Shown here in pieces: positions 1-8,084 of a stretch of 64,000 nt of DNA. Both the position numbers and the translations under genes were made by a program. How positions within the stretch are numbered: position 1 is the first letter of the stretch; every line of letters begins with the position of its first letter. Below the pieces are notes generated by a model. It worked only from the letters and a program-made list of their open reading frames with translations, had not been told where the DNA came from and searched no databases. The stretch spans positions 2,490,501-2,554,500 of the forward strand of contig NZ_CP023690.1 of NCBI RefSeq assembly GCF_008704795.1, written 5' to 3'. Source of the stretch: Streptomyces spectabilis (lineage in GTDB: Bacteria; Actinomycetota; Actinomycetes; Streptomycetales; Streptomycetaceae).

Positions 1-1531
1 GGGCCAGCTCGGCCACGGAGTGCGTGACCACCAGGACCGTGCGGCCGTCGTCGGCCAGGCCGCGCAGGAGCTGCATGACGTCGCGGTCCATGCCCGGGTC
101 GAGGCCCGACGTGGGCTCGTCCAGGAAGATCAGCGACGGCTTGGTGAGCAGCTCAAGGGCGACCGAGACGCGCTTGCGCTGGCCACCGGAGAGGGAGGTG
201 ACCTTCTTGTCCTTGTGGATGTCGAGCTTCAGCTCGCGCAGCACCTCGCCTATGCGCTGCTGGCGCTCCTGGTCGCTGGTGTCGGCCGGGAAGCGGAGCT
301 TGGCCGCGTACTTGAGCGCCTTGTTGACGGTCAGCTCCTTGTGCAGGATGTCGTCCTGCGGGACCAGACCGATGCGCTGCCGCAGCTCGGCGAACTGCTT
401 GTACAGGTTCCGGTTGTCGTAGAGGACGTCGCCCTGGTTGGCGGGCCGGTAGCCGGTCAGCGCCTTGAGCAGGGTGGACTTGCCGGAGCCCGAGGGGCCG
501 ATGACCGCGATCAGCGACTTCTCCGGGACGCCGAAGGAGACGTCCTTGAGGATGTCCTTGCCGCCGTCGACCGTGACGGTCAGATGGCGCGCGGAGAAGG
601 AGACGTCACCGGTGTCGACGAACTCCTCGAGACGGTCCCCGACCAGGCGGAACGTCGAGTGGCCGACACCGACGATGTCGTTCGGGCCGATGAGGACCGT
701 CGACGCCTTCGCGATCGGCATGCCGTTGACGTACGTGCCGTTGTGCGAGCCGAGGTCGCGCAGCTCGAAGCGGCCGTCGGGCGTCGAGGTGAACTCGGCG
801 TGGTGTCGCGAGACCTGGAGGTCGGAGACCACCAGCTCGTTCTCCAGGGCGCGGCCGATGCGCATCTTTCGGCCAAGCGCGAACTGGTGGTACGTCGTCG
901 GGCTGCGGTCGCCGTAGACCGGCGGGGCCCCCGCCGCGCCACCGGGTCCCACGCCCGCGCCCGGGCCCTGCTGCGGTGGCACCTGCGCGTGCTGCGGCTG
1001 CGGTGCCTGGTGCTGCTGCGGCTGCGGCCAGGCCTGCTGCTGCGGCATCTGCTGCTGGTGCTGCTGATACTGCGGCGCCTGGTGCTGCGGCTGCGCCGCC
1101 CAGCCCGGAGCCTCCTGATGGCCGAGTCCTGGCTGGCCAGGGGCCTGCTGCGGCGGAGCGTGCTGCGCCTGCGGCACCCCGTGCTGCGCCTGCTGCTGCG
1201 CCCCCGGCGCGGACATGGCCGCGGCGGCGGCGCCGGGTGCGCCGCCGGAGAGGACGAGCTGCGGCCCGTCGGTCGCGTTGCCCAGATGGACGGCCGACCC
1301 GGGGCCGATTTCCACCTGGTGGATCCGCTGACCCTGCACGAAGGTGCCGTTGGTGGAGCCGTGGTCCTCGATGACCCAGCTCCGGCCGCTCCAGCTGATC
1401 GTCGCGTGCCGCCAGGAGACCCTGGCGTCGTCGAGCGCGATGTCACCCTGCGGATCGCGTCCGAGGGTGTAGGTCCGGGACGCGTCGAGCGTCCATGACC
1501 TGCCATTCAATTCCAGTACGAGTTCCGGCAC
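1..1531 (-). CDS. FHA-domain ABC transporter (ABCG-like), 3' end cut by window edge
   Basis: About 510 residues are visible. An FHA domain lies at residues ~20-90 (RVSWRHA, EDHGSTNGT), then a Gln/Pro/His-rich linker (~95-195), a second FHA domain (~205-295; VSRHHAEF, GSHNGTYVNG), and an ABC ATPase with Walker A GPSGSGKST (~345), signature LSGGQRKR (~445) and Walker B IFLDEPTSGLDPG (~467). The ABCG-type transmembrane half should follow beyond the edge. FHA domains bind phosphothreonine, so the family is thought to be controlled by Ser/Thr kinases. GTG at 1531 gives the usual PELVLELNG start, with GGGG six bases upstream; an in-frame GTG at 1543 is the alternative. The substrate is unknown. Confidence 0.93.
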   Translation of the reverse strand, partial: MPELVLELNGRSWTLDASRTYTLGRDPQGDIALDDARVSWRHATISWSGRSWVIEDHGSTNGTFVQGQRIHQVEIGPGSAVHLGNATDGPQLVLSGGAPGAAAAAMSAPGAQQQAQHGVPQAQHAPPQQAPGQPGLGHQEAPGWAAQPQHQAPQYQQHQQQMPQQQAWPQPQQHQAPQPQHAQVPPQQGPGAGVGPGGAAGAPPVYGDRSPTTYHQFALGRKMRIGRALENELVVSDLQVSRHHAEFTSTPDGRFELRDLGSHNGTYVNGMPIAKASTVLIGPNDIVGVGHSTFRLVGDRLEEFVDTGDVSFSARHLTVTVDGGKDILKDVSFGVPEKSLIAVIGPSGSGKSTLLKALTGYRPANQGDVLYDNRNLYKQFAELRQRIGLVPQDDILHKELTVNKALKYAAKLRFPADTSDQERQQRIGEVLRELKLDIHKDKKVTSLSGGQRKRVSVALELLTKPSLIFLDEPTSGLDPGMDRDVMQLLRGLADDGRTVLVVTHSVAELA

Positions 1532-1543
1532 TCCATGCCCCAC

Positions 1544-1837
1544 TGAGTTGTCCCCCGAGTTGCCCCCATCATGGGGAGTCTAGGGATGTCGAACATCGGG
1601 GGGAACTATTTCAGGCGGAGGCCACTGACCGAAAGTCGGGCCTTGTGAAGACTGCGTACGAGCCACTATGACTGCCCCGTTGACGGGGCAGATATCGCCT
1701 CGGAAAGTGGTAAGGGCTCTCAGCGAGTACGGATCGCGAGCATGCCGCACATATCGACCATGTCACCCATGTCGTCGATATCGCCTATGCCGTGCGTCCG
1801 CGCCCGAGGGCGACGCGCGGCGACCTCGGGGGGTCTG
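1544..1837. promoter_or_regulatory. Divergent intergenic region with a small hairpin
   Basis: This non-coding stretch separates the divergent FHA-ABC and streptophobe genes and must hold both promoters. A perfect 8-bp inverted repeat with a 4-nt loop (CTGCCCCG-ttga-CGGGGCAG) sits at 1672-1691; it could be an operator or a leader hairpin. No clear -35/-10 pair was recognised. If the streptophobe gene starts at 1742, the right third is coding. Confidence 0.4.
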
Positions 1838-3598
1838 ATGGTGAGCGGCGGGTACGAGGGCGGGCGGCGGAGCGTGCCCTGGGGAGATGTGCTGCTCTCC
1901 GCGATCGCGGCGGTCAGCTGGGCATTGATCGGCATGGCGGGCACGGCGGCCCTTGGTCTGCACCTGCTCGGCGCGGACGCCGCGGCGTCGCTCGGGCCGA
2001 TGACGGCGGCGGCGATCGCCCTGGGCGTCGGCGGCTCCATCACCCCATCCGGTGATGTGTCGGCCTTCGGTCTCGAGGGTGCCGAGGCGACCACGGCCAT
2101 TGACGTCGCCCCCCTGGGAGTGGGTCTTGTCGGGGCGGTCCTCCTCTCCTACTTCTTTTTACGTTCCTTGCGCGGCGCGGGAGTTGTGATCTCACCCGCC
2201 GAACTCGCGGCGCGCGCGGGCGCGGTGCTCGCTCTCTTCGTCGCCATGCTCGGCGGGCTCGCCTGGGCGGGTCACGACGTCATCACGATCAACGGCGAAC
2301 AGCTGGGCATCGACAAAGGAATTGACAAGGGAATCGACAAAGGGCTCGACGACCTTCCCGGAGGCATCGGCGACAGGATTCCCGACGGCCTCAAGGACAT
2401 CGGTGGCATCGGGGACATCGGCGGGCTCCTTCCGGACCGCCTGCGCGACCTCGTCGACGCGAAGGCCGCGGTCGGCTTCACCGTCGACACCGGAGCCACG
2501 TTGCTCGGTGGCGCGATCTGGACGGTCGTGGTGCTGCTCATCGCGCTGCTCGCGTCCCGCCGGACACCGCTGCCGCCCGGCTTCCAGGTCCTCCACCGGC
2601 TGCTGCGGCCCGCGGCGTCCGCCTTCGTCGCGGTCGTCCTGATGGCCGTCGTCGCGGGGCTCGCGGCCGCGGCGTACGCGGCGATCGGCGACGACCACCC
2701 GAAGCGGGTCATCGGCGGCGCGCTCCTCGGCGCCCCCAACGGCGTGTTCCTCGGCCTGCCCGTCGGCCTCTTCGTCCCCTTCGACGGCGAGGCCTCGGGC
2801 GTCCTCACGCAGTTCCTGCCGGACCCGGTGGACGATCTGCTGCGCGACTCCGACAAGCCCCTGACCCTGGGGCGGCTCGCCGAACTCGACGGGCGGGTGT
2901 GGCTGCTCGGGGTCGCGACCGTGGTGATGATGCTGTTCGCGGGGGTCCTCACGGCGGTACGCAGTCCGCTGGCGCGGGCCTCGGCGGCTCCGGGGGCCTC
3001 GGCCGAGGGCGCTTCCGGGGGTCTCGCCGGGTTCATCGGGCGCTGCGCCCTGACGCTCGGGGCGGTCACGGCCGTGGCGCTGCCGCTGATGGCCTGGCTG
3101 ACCAGGGTGTCCGCGGACGCCTCCCTCTCCGTGCTCGGCATCGACGCGTTCGGAGGAGGGCTCGAACTGCGCGGGAACCTGGCGATGGCCGCGCTCCTCG
3201 GTGCGGCGTGGGGGGCCGGGGCCGGAGCGGCCGGGGCGCTGCTCGCGCGGGCGACCGGGGCGGCGGGCGGCCGGGTGGCACCACTGGCCCTGCCCGCGCA
3301 GGCGCCGCCGCCGCAGGTGCCGGGGCCCTATCGGCAGAGCACGCCGTACCGGCCGCCGCGGGCGGAGACGAACCCGTACCTGCGCGTACGGGACGGGGGG
3401 CCCGGCCCGGACAGGGGGCCCGGCCCCGGTGCGGGTGGGGCCCCGCCCGGCAGTGGCGCGCCGACCGTCGCGAGCCCCGTGCCACCGCCGCCGGACGAGG
3501 CGAGGCGGGGGCGCCGGGGGGCGCGGGAGTGGCCGACGCCGCCGCCTCCCCCACCGCCACCGCCACCGCCACCGACGCCCCCGAGGCGAAGGCCCTGA
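1838..3598 (+). CDS. Streptophobe family membrane protein
   Basis: About 586 residues with many hydrophobic segments alternating with soluble loops, starting with a membrane segment at ~20-40 (SAIAAVSWALIGMAG), and ending in a Pro/Gly-rich cytosolic tail that finishes in a polyproline run. This matches the streptophobe family, found almost only in Streptomyces relatives and of unknown function. An extracytoplasmic loop carries four GIDK-like units at 2306-2353. ATG 1838 is preferred because it has a GGGGGG run upstream and gives the usual family N terminus; an in-frame ATG at 1742 would add 32 residues rich in Met, Ser and Pro. Confidence 0.85.
   Translation: MVSGGYEGGRRSVPWGDVLLSAIAAVSWALIGMAGTAALGLHLLGADAAASLGPMTAAAIALGVGGSITPSGDVSAFGLEGAEATTAIDVAPLGVGLVGAVLLSYFFLRSLRGAGVVISPAELAARAGAVLALFVAMLGGLAWAGHDVITINGEQLGIDKGIDKGIDKGLDDLPGGIGDRIPDGLKDIGGIGDIGGLLPDRLRDLVDAKAAVGFTVDTGATLLGGAIWTVVVLLIALLASRRTPLPPGFQVLHRLLRPAASAFVAVVLMAVVAGLAAAAYAAIGDDHPKRVIGGALLGAPNGVFLGLPVGLFVPFDGEASGVLTQFLPDPVDDLLRDSDKPLTLGRLAELDGRVWLLGVATVVMMLFAGVLTAVRSPLARASAAPGASAEGASGGLAGFIGRCALTLGAVTAVALPLMAWLTRVSADASLSVLGIDAFGGGLELRGNLAMAALLGAAWGAGAGAAGALLARATGAAGGRVAPLALPAQAPPPQVPGPYRQSTPYRPPRAETNPYLRVRDGGPGPDRGPGPGAGGAPPGSGAPTVASPVPPPPDEARRGRRGAREWPTPPPPPPPPPPPPTPPRRRP
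2306..2353 (+). repeat. 12-bp in-frame tandem repeat (GIDK units) in the streptophobe gene
   Basis: Four consecutive 12-bp units encode GIDK, GIDK, GIDK and GLDD, followed by DLPGGIGD. The units differ at synonymous positions (ATC/ATT, AAA/AAG), so the protein repeat seems maintained rather than freshly duplicated. Confidence 0.8.
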
Positions 3599-3660
3599 CG
3601 GCCCACCGGGGTGGTTCCGGCATCCCGCAGGTCCGGGCCCCGGCGAGGCCGGCGAGATTC

Positions 3661-3722
3661 GGGTGGGCGGGTGGGAAAACACCCGCTGCGGCAGCAGCGG
3701 CACCACCCACCGCTGCCGCAGC
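3661..3722. repeat. Inverted repeat in the streptophobe-serB gap, preceded by a GGGTGGGCGGGTGGG motif
   Basis: GGGTGGGCGGGTGGG at 3661-3675 is the same core found in the 70-bp repeats at the right end of the window. Perfect 11-bp arms follow at 3685-3695 (GCTGCGGCAGC) and 3712-3722 (GCTGCCGCAGC). It probably folds in RNA downstream of the streptophobe gene. Confidence 0.55.
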
Positions 3723-3801
3723 GCCCCCCTCGGAGCCAGGGAGTGACAGGCAGGCAGGGCCACGGCAAGCAGAGCGGGGCCGGGGGATGAACAAGGGGGC
3801 C

Positions 3802-3830
3802 CGGGGGTGTCCGGCAGCCGGACACCCCCG
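3802..3830 (+). terminator. Hairpin between the streptophobe gene and serB
   Basis: Perfect 13-bp stem (CGGGGGTGTCCGG) with a 3-nt loop and no U tract, as usual for actinobacterial terminators. It ends 38 nt before the serB start and should insulate serB from upstream transcription. Confidence 0.6.
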
Positions 3831-3868
3831 TCACCCGGCCCGCGCCGCCAGCTACCGTGGGGATCACC

Positions 3869-5137
3869 ATGAGTGCCTCCACGCCCCCCGCGCCCCCGGG
3901 CGCCGCCGCTCCGTCCGGCACCCCCTCGTCGGCCGGTGCCAACGCTGATCTCCCCACGCTGCTCGTCAAGATCTTCGGCAAGGACCGCCCGGGCATCACC
4001 GCCGGCCTCTTCGACACGCTCGCCGCGTACTCCGTGGACGTCGTCGACATCGAGCAGGTCGTGACCCGGGGCCGCATAGTGCTGTGCGCGCTGGTCACCG
4101 CGCCTCCACCCGGCCTCGAAGGGGATCTGCGAGCCACCGTCCACTCGTGGGCGGACTCCGTGAATCTGCAGGCCGAGATCATCTCGGGCCGGGGCGACAA
4201 CCGCCCGCGCGGCCTGGGCCGGTCCCATGTGACGGTGCTCGGCCACCCGCTCACCGCCGAGTCGACCGCCGCGATCGCCGCGAGCATCACAGCGACCGGC
4301 GGGAACATCGACCGCATCTTCCGGCTCGCCAAGTACCCGGTCACGGCCGTGGAGTTCGCGGTGTCCGGCACGGAGACCGAGCCCCTGCGCACGGCGCTCG
4401 CGCTGGAGGCCGCGGCGCTCGGTGTCGACGTCGCGGTCGTCGCCGCGGGTCTGCACCGCCGCGCGCAGCGCCTGGTCGTGATGGACGTCGACTCGACGCT
4501 GATCCAGGACGAAGTGATCGAGCTGTTCGCCGCGCACGCGGGCTGCGAGCAGGAGGTCGCGGAGGTGACGGCGGCCGCGATGCGCGGCGAGCTGGACTTC
4601 GAGCAGTCGCTGCACGCGCGCGTCGCCCTCCTCGAAGGCCTCGACGCCTCGGTGGTCGACAAGGTCCGCTCGGAGGTGCGGCTCACTCCGGGCGCGCGCA
4701 CGCTCATCCGCACCCTCAAGAGCCTCGGCTACCAGGTCGGTGTGGTCTCCGGCGGCTTCACCCAGGTCACCGACGATCTGAAGGAACGTCTCGGTCTGGA
4801 CTTCGCCCACGCCAACACCCTGGAGATCGCCGACGGCAGGCTCACGGGCAAGGTGACCGGCGAGGTCGTGGACCGCGCGGGCAAGGCCCGGCTGCTGCGC
4901 CGCTTCGCCCACGAGGCGGGCGTCCCGCTGGAGCAGACGGTCGCGATCGGTGACGGCGCGAACGACCTCGACATGCTCAACGCCGCCGGTCTCGGCGTCG
5001 CGTTCAACGCCAAGCCGATGGTCCGCGAGGCCGCCCACACGGCCGTCAACGTGCCGTTCCTCGACACCGTCCTGTATCTGCTGGGCGTCACCCGCGAAGA
5101 GGTCGAGGCCGCGGACATGCATCTGGACCACGAGTAG
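3869..5137 (+). CDS. serB: Phosphoserine phosphatase SerB (ACT-HAD)
   Basis: 422 residues. It hydrolyses O-phospho-L-serine, the last step of serine synthesis, in the cytosol. After a Pro/Ala-rich tail come two ACT-like regions (~25-190), the first starting LLVKIFGKDRPGITAGLFD. The HAD domain follows with the nucleophile motif DVDSTLIQDEVIE (~204) and the C-terminal GDGANDLDMLNAAG. ATG 3869 is preferred over the in-frame GTG at 3857; TACCGT ten bases upstream could be a -10 element, giving a very short leader. It converges on the SixA-like gene, with a terminator between them. Serine feedback through the ACT domains is known in the family but not shown here. Confidence 0.95.
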   Translation: MSASTPPAPPGAAAPSGTPSSAGANADLPTLLVKIFGKDRPGITAGLFDTLAAYSVDVVDIEQVVTRGRIVLCALVTAPPPGLEGDLRATVHSWADSVNLQAEIISGRGDNRPRGLGRSHVTVLGHPLTAESTAAIAASITATGGNIDRIFRLAKYPVTAVEFAVSGTETEPLRTALALEAAALGVDVAVVAAGLHRRAQRLVVMDVDSTLIQDEVIELFAAHAGCEQEVAEVTAAAMRGELDFEQSLHARVALLEGLDASVVDKVRSEVRLTPGARTLIRTLKSLGYQVGVVSGGFTQVTDDLKERLGLDFAHANTLEIADGRLTGKVTGEVVDRAGKARLLRRFAHEAGVPLEQTVAIGDGANDLDMLNAAGLGVAFNAKPMVREAAHTAVNVPFLDTVLYLLGVTREEVEAADMHLDHE

Positions 5138-5198
5138 GCACCACCAGCACGAGCGGTCCGCCGGGGCGGCGCCGAGCACCGCGTGGCCGGTACGAGTC

Positions 5199-5227
5199 GG
5201 GCCCGGCACCCCTGGGGTGCCGGGCCC
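5199..5227. terminator. Bidirectional terminator between serB and the SixA-like gene
   Basis: 14-bp arms GGGCCCGGCACCCC / GGGGTGCCGGGCCC around a single T, so the real loop opens a few pairs. It lies between two converging genes and can serve both. Confidence 0.8.
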
Positions 5228-5258
5228 TCCGCATGGGTCGGCGGGGCGTGCCGTGCCG

Positions 5259-5777
5259 CTATTCGGACGGTGCCCAGTAGTCCACCAGGGTCGCCGTGCC
5301 GGGCTCGAGCCCCTTCCACGAGCCGGTGTACGTCAGGACGGCGAACGCCGACGTCGGGAAGCCGCGGCGGTTCATCCGCACCTGGGCGTCGCCCTCGGCC
5401 TCTCCGGCCAGGACGTCGGCGAGGCCGTGGACGCCGGGGTTGTGCCCGATGAGGATCAGGTCGCGCATGTCGTCCGGGGTTTCGTTGAGCACGGCGATCA
5501 GCTCTCCGGGGGAGGCTTCATAGACCCGGTCCTCGTACACCGTCCGGGGACGCTGCGGGAGTTCCTGGACGGCGAGCTTCCAGGTCTCGCGGGTCCTGGC
5601 GGCGGTCGAGCACAGGGCCAGGTCGAAGGCGATTCCGGTCTCGGCGAGTTTGCGGCCGGCGACGGGGGCGTCCTTGCGACCGCGCTCGGCGAGCGGCCGC
5701 TCGTGGTCGGACACCTGGGGCCAGTCGGCCTTCGCATGCCGGAAAAGGACAATCCTGCGGGGTTCTGCGACGCTCAT
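5259..5777 (-). CDS. SixA-type histidine phosphatase
   Basis: 172 residues of the histidine phosphatase superfamily, SixA branch. The catalytic RHAK motif is near the N terminus (RIVLFRHAKADW); GRKDAP, the CSTAARTRET segment and the second catalytic His in LIGHNPG complete the site. SixA removes phosphate from phosphohistidine in E. coli ArcB; the actinobacterial substrate is unknown. The start MSVAEPRR at 5777 is preferred because the eight extra residues from 5801 precede the conserved beta strand. It is transcribed alone and converges on serB. Confidence 0.88.
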   Translation of the reverse strand: MSVAEPRRIVLFRHAKADWPQVSDHERPLAERGRKDAPVAGRKLAETGIAFDLALCSTAARTRETWKLAVQELPQRPRTVYEDRVYEASPGELIAVLNETPDDMRDLILIGHNPGVHGLADVLAGEAEGDAQVRMNRRGFPTSAFAVLTYTGSWKGLEPGTATLVDYWAPSE

Positions 5778-5906
5778 GCGTCCCAGCTTCGCATGAAACA
5801 CGCCATCGGGCGCAGGGAGTTGGCGGGCTGCCCCGGCAGGGGTGACGGGGCGTTCACCCCGTGTCTCCTGAGGTGGTGCGCCCGCCCGCGACCAGGCACG
5901 AACGCC

Positions 5907-6128
5907 TCACAGAAGGCTGGCGAAGACGGTCTTGACGCGCTCGAAGAGGTGGGTGACGACGGGCTCGCCGCTCGCCGCGTGGGCGTCCACCGGATTCAGT
6001 ATCAGCAGGAGCAGGGCGGCGAAGGCGATCGCGGGCAGGGCGATGGCCCACCACGGGAGCTGGATCTCGACGGCGGTGGGCTCCGCCTGCTTCGCCGGGT
6101 CGCGTCGGGTGTGCGCACGGACCGACAT
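5907..6128 (-). CDS. Small single-pass membrane protein
   Basis: 73 residues: a charged N terminus (MSVRAHTRRDPAKQ), one hydrophobic segment at ~25-45 (WWAIALPAIAFAALLLLIL), then a short polar tail. TTGGAGG lies five to six bases before the ATG, a strong ribosome binding site that supports a real gene. No family was recognised. A small inverted repeat (ACGGGG/CCCCGT, 5845-5862) downstream may end the transcript. Confidence 0.75.
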   Translation of the reverse strand: MSVRAHTRRDPAKQAEPTAVEIQLPWWAIALPAIAFAALLLLILNPVDAHAASGEPVVTHLFERVKTVFASLL

Positions 6129-6253
6129 GCCGCCTCCAAGAACGTTCGAGTGCTCCCGGCCGCGTCGTCGCGGCCACATCTCGAAGTTACGGAGTTCCGG
6201 CCCCTCGGCCCATCCGGTGATCCACCCAGTTAACCCTGACACTGACCCCCTAG

Positions 6254-6281
6254 GGGATGGTGGGGCTAGCACCACCATCCC
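6254..6281 (-). terminator. Terminator after the MFS/SGM_5486 genes
   Basis: Perfect 10-bp stem (GGGATGGTGG / CCACCATCCC) with an 8-nt loop, about 40 nt past the stop of the 38-residue peptide. Confidence 0.65.
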
Positions 6282-6319
6282 GCCGGGGAGGGCTTGTTCG
6301 CCGGCGGTCCGGCGCGGCC

Positions 6320-6436
6320 TCAGGGCGAGGCGATGGACGCGATGATCCCGATGATCACGGTAATGGCCAGCATCGCGCCGAGCACGATGAGGAGCTTCTT
6401 CTGGCCGTTCTGGGGGTTCGGGTCGAGCACTGGCAT
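6320..6436 (-). CDS. SGM_5486 family transporter-associated peptide
   Basis: 38 residues, MPVLDPNPQNGQKKLL followed by one hydrophobic helix and a short IASP end. It matches a Streptomyces micro-protein family called transporter-associated because it regularly follows CynX/NimT-type MFS genes, as here (138 bp after the MFS stop, same strand). It is probably an inner-membrane accessory subunit or stabiliser; no biochemical role is known. It is easily missed because of its size. Confidence 0.85.
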   Translation of the reverse strand: MPVLDPNPQNGQKKLLIVLGAMLAITVIIGIIASIASP

Positions 6437-6574
6437 GCCGCAAGTCTCCCACCCCGGGCCGGTGGGCCCGCCCTCGGGGTGCACGGGCCCGGGCCGGGGT
6501 CCCTGAGCCCGCCCCCGGCCTGCGGCGACCCGCCCGCGGGAAGGCCGGGCGGGCCGCCGGGTCGGGCCACCGGG

Positions 6575-7969
6575 TCAGGCCGCCGCCCGCGCCGCCACCT
6601 CGTCCTCGATGGTGCGGTCGCGGCCCGCCAGGAAGCCGACCGCGATCTGCGGCACCATCAGGCCCGCCATGAGCGCGAGCGGCAGGCCCCAGCCCCCGCT
6701 GTGCTGGTAGAGCACGCCCACGAGGAGCGGGCCCGGAATCGAGATCAGATAGCCGGTGCTCTGTGCGAAGGCGGAGAGCTTGGCGACGCCCGCGCTGCTC
6801 TTGGCGCGCATGCCGACCATGGTGAGCGCGAGCGGGAAGGCGCAGTTGGAGATGCCGCACAACAGCGCCCAGGCCCAGGCGCCGCCCGCAGGGGCGAGGT
6901 ACAGGCCCGCGTACCCGGCGAGACCGCAGGCGCCGAGGACGATCACGACGGGGCCCTGGTGGGGAAGGCGGGTCGCCACGCGCGGGATCACGAAGGCGAG
7001 CGGCACGCCCATGGCCATCGTGACGGCGAGCAGCACCCCGGCCTCGCTCGCGGGCACGCCCGCGTCCCGGAAGATCTGCGGCAGCCAGCCCATGGTGATG
7101 TACGCGGCGGTGGCCTGGAGTCCGAAGAAGCAGGCGAGGGCCCATGCCGTACGGCTGTGGGTGATGCGTAGCGCGTCGTCCTCGCGCCGGACGGCGGCCG
7201 GGACCCGTTCGGCGGCACCCGTCCCGGTGCGCCCTTCGCGCACCAGCGGCAGCCACGGCACGACGGCGACCACCGCGAGGGCCGCCCACACGGCGAGCCC
7301 GGTGCGCCAGCTGCCGCCGAGCGCGTCGGTCATCGGCACGGTGACCGCGGCGGCCAGGGAGGTGCCGAGCGCGAGGGCCATCGAGTAGAGCCCCGTCATC
7401 GAGCCGACGCGGTCGGGGAACCAGCGCTTGACGATGACGGGCATCAGGACGTTGCTCACGGCGATGCCCATGAGGGCGAACGCGGTGGCGGCCAGGAAGC
7501 CCGCGGTCCCGCCGATGAAGGGGCGGATCAGCAGGCCGGTGGCTATCGCGACCATGCCCGCGCAGACCACGGCTCCGGAGCCGAAGCGCCGGGCCAGGCG
7601 CGGGGCCTGGCTGCCGAAGAGCGCGAAGCACAGCGGCGGCACGGAGGTCAGGAGGCCCGCGAGGGTGCCGCTCATGCCGAGCCCGTCCCGCACCTCTTCG
7701 AGGAGCGCGCCGAGGCTGGTGATGGCGGGCCGGAGGTTGAGGGCCGCGAGGACGATGCCGACGATGACCAGCCGCGTCGCCCACGCGCGCGTAGCGGTCG
7801 TTCCGCCCGGCTCGACCGGCGCGTGCGCGGCGTCGCGCGCCGCCTCACCGCCGTTCGCACCCGCAGGGCTCGCCGCTGTGGCCGCCTGCCGCACGGCGGC
7901 CCCGGCCGGGCCCCGCGGTGGCGGTGGTGTCATCGTTCCGCGTGTCGTATCCGCTTCCTCACTGACCAT
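6575..7969 (-). CDS. CynX/NimT-type MFS transporter
   Basis: About 464 residues with 12 hydrophobic segments. A polar Ala/Pro-rich tail of ~55 residues precedes the first helix (RLVIVGIVLAALNLRPAITS), whose NLRPA motif is typical of the CynX/NimT family, linked to cyanate and 2-nitroimidazole efflux. The loop GSQAPRLARRFGS is the MFS motif-A region. ATG 7969 is chosen; ATGs at 7978 and 7981 are equally open and none has a good ribosome binding site. It is divergent from a FadR-family regulator with a palindrome between them and is followed by the SGM_5486 peptide. The substrate is unknown. Confidence 0.88.
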   Translation of the reverse strand: MVSEEADTTRGTMTPPPPRGPAGAAVRQAATAASPAGANGGEAARDAAHAPVEPGGTTATRAWATRLVIVGIVLAALNLRPAITSLGALLEEVRDGLGMSGTLAGLLTSVPPLCFALFGSQAPRLARRFGSGAVVCAGMVAIATGLLIRPFIGGTAGFLAATAFALMGIAVSNVLMPVIVKRWFPDRVGSMTGLYSMALALGTSLAAAVTVPMTDALGGSWRTGLAVWAALAVVAVVPWLPLVREGRTGTGAAERVPAAVRREDDALRITHSRTAWALACFFGLQATAAYITMGWLPQIFRDAGVPASEAGVLLAVTMAMGVPLAFVIPRVATRLPHQGPVVIVLGACGLAGYAGLYLAPAGGAWAWALLCGISNCAFPLALTMVGMRAKSSAGVAKLSAFAQSTGYLISIPGPLLVGVLYQHSGGWGLPLALMAGLMVPQIAVGFLAGRDRTIEDEVAARAAA

Positions 7970-7983
7970 GAGAGCCATCATAG

Positions 7984-7998
7984 AATCATGGGATGATT
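7984..7998. promoter_or_regulatory. Palindromic operator between the MFS and FadR/GntR genes
   Basis: Perfect 6-3-6 inverted repeat AATCAT-ggg-ATGATT, AT-rich in a GC-rich setting. It lies 15 nt upstream of the MFS start and 87 nt upstream of the regulator. GntR/FadR dimers bind short palindromes of this kind in such divergent regions, so it is probably the operator of the adjacent regulator for both promoters. Confidence 0.7.
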
Positions 7999-8084
7999 GC
8001 CTGTCCAATCTTCAACGGGCTCACCGGGTCCGTGGGGCCTGCCGGGCCCCACGGGATCGCCGCCGACGTCGCCGAAGGAAGCAC

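Noticed and set aside
20..1498. Long open frame on the + strand opposite the FHA-ABC gene
   Set aside because: It is rich in Arg and Val with no domain; the minus strand encodes clear FHA and ABC motifs, so it is a high-GC shadow.
2192..5209. 1005-codon open frame on the minus strand
   Set aside because: It runs antisense through the streptophobe gene and serB, both with clear family sequence; typical codon-bias shadow.
5907..7784. Long minus-strand frame ending in the 73-residue membrane protein
   Set aside because: The upstream part lies in another frame over the MFS gene and is Arg/Pro-rich; only the last 73 codons have a ribosome site and membrane-protein composition.
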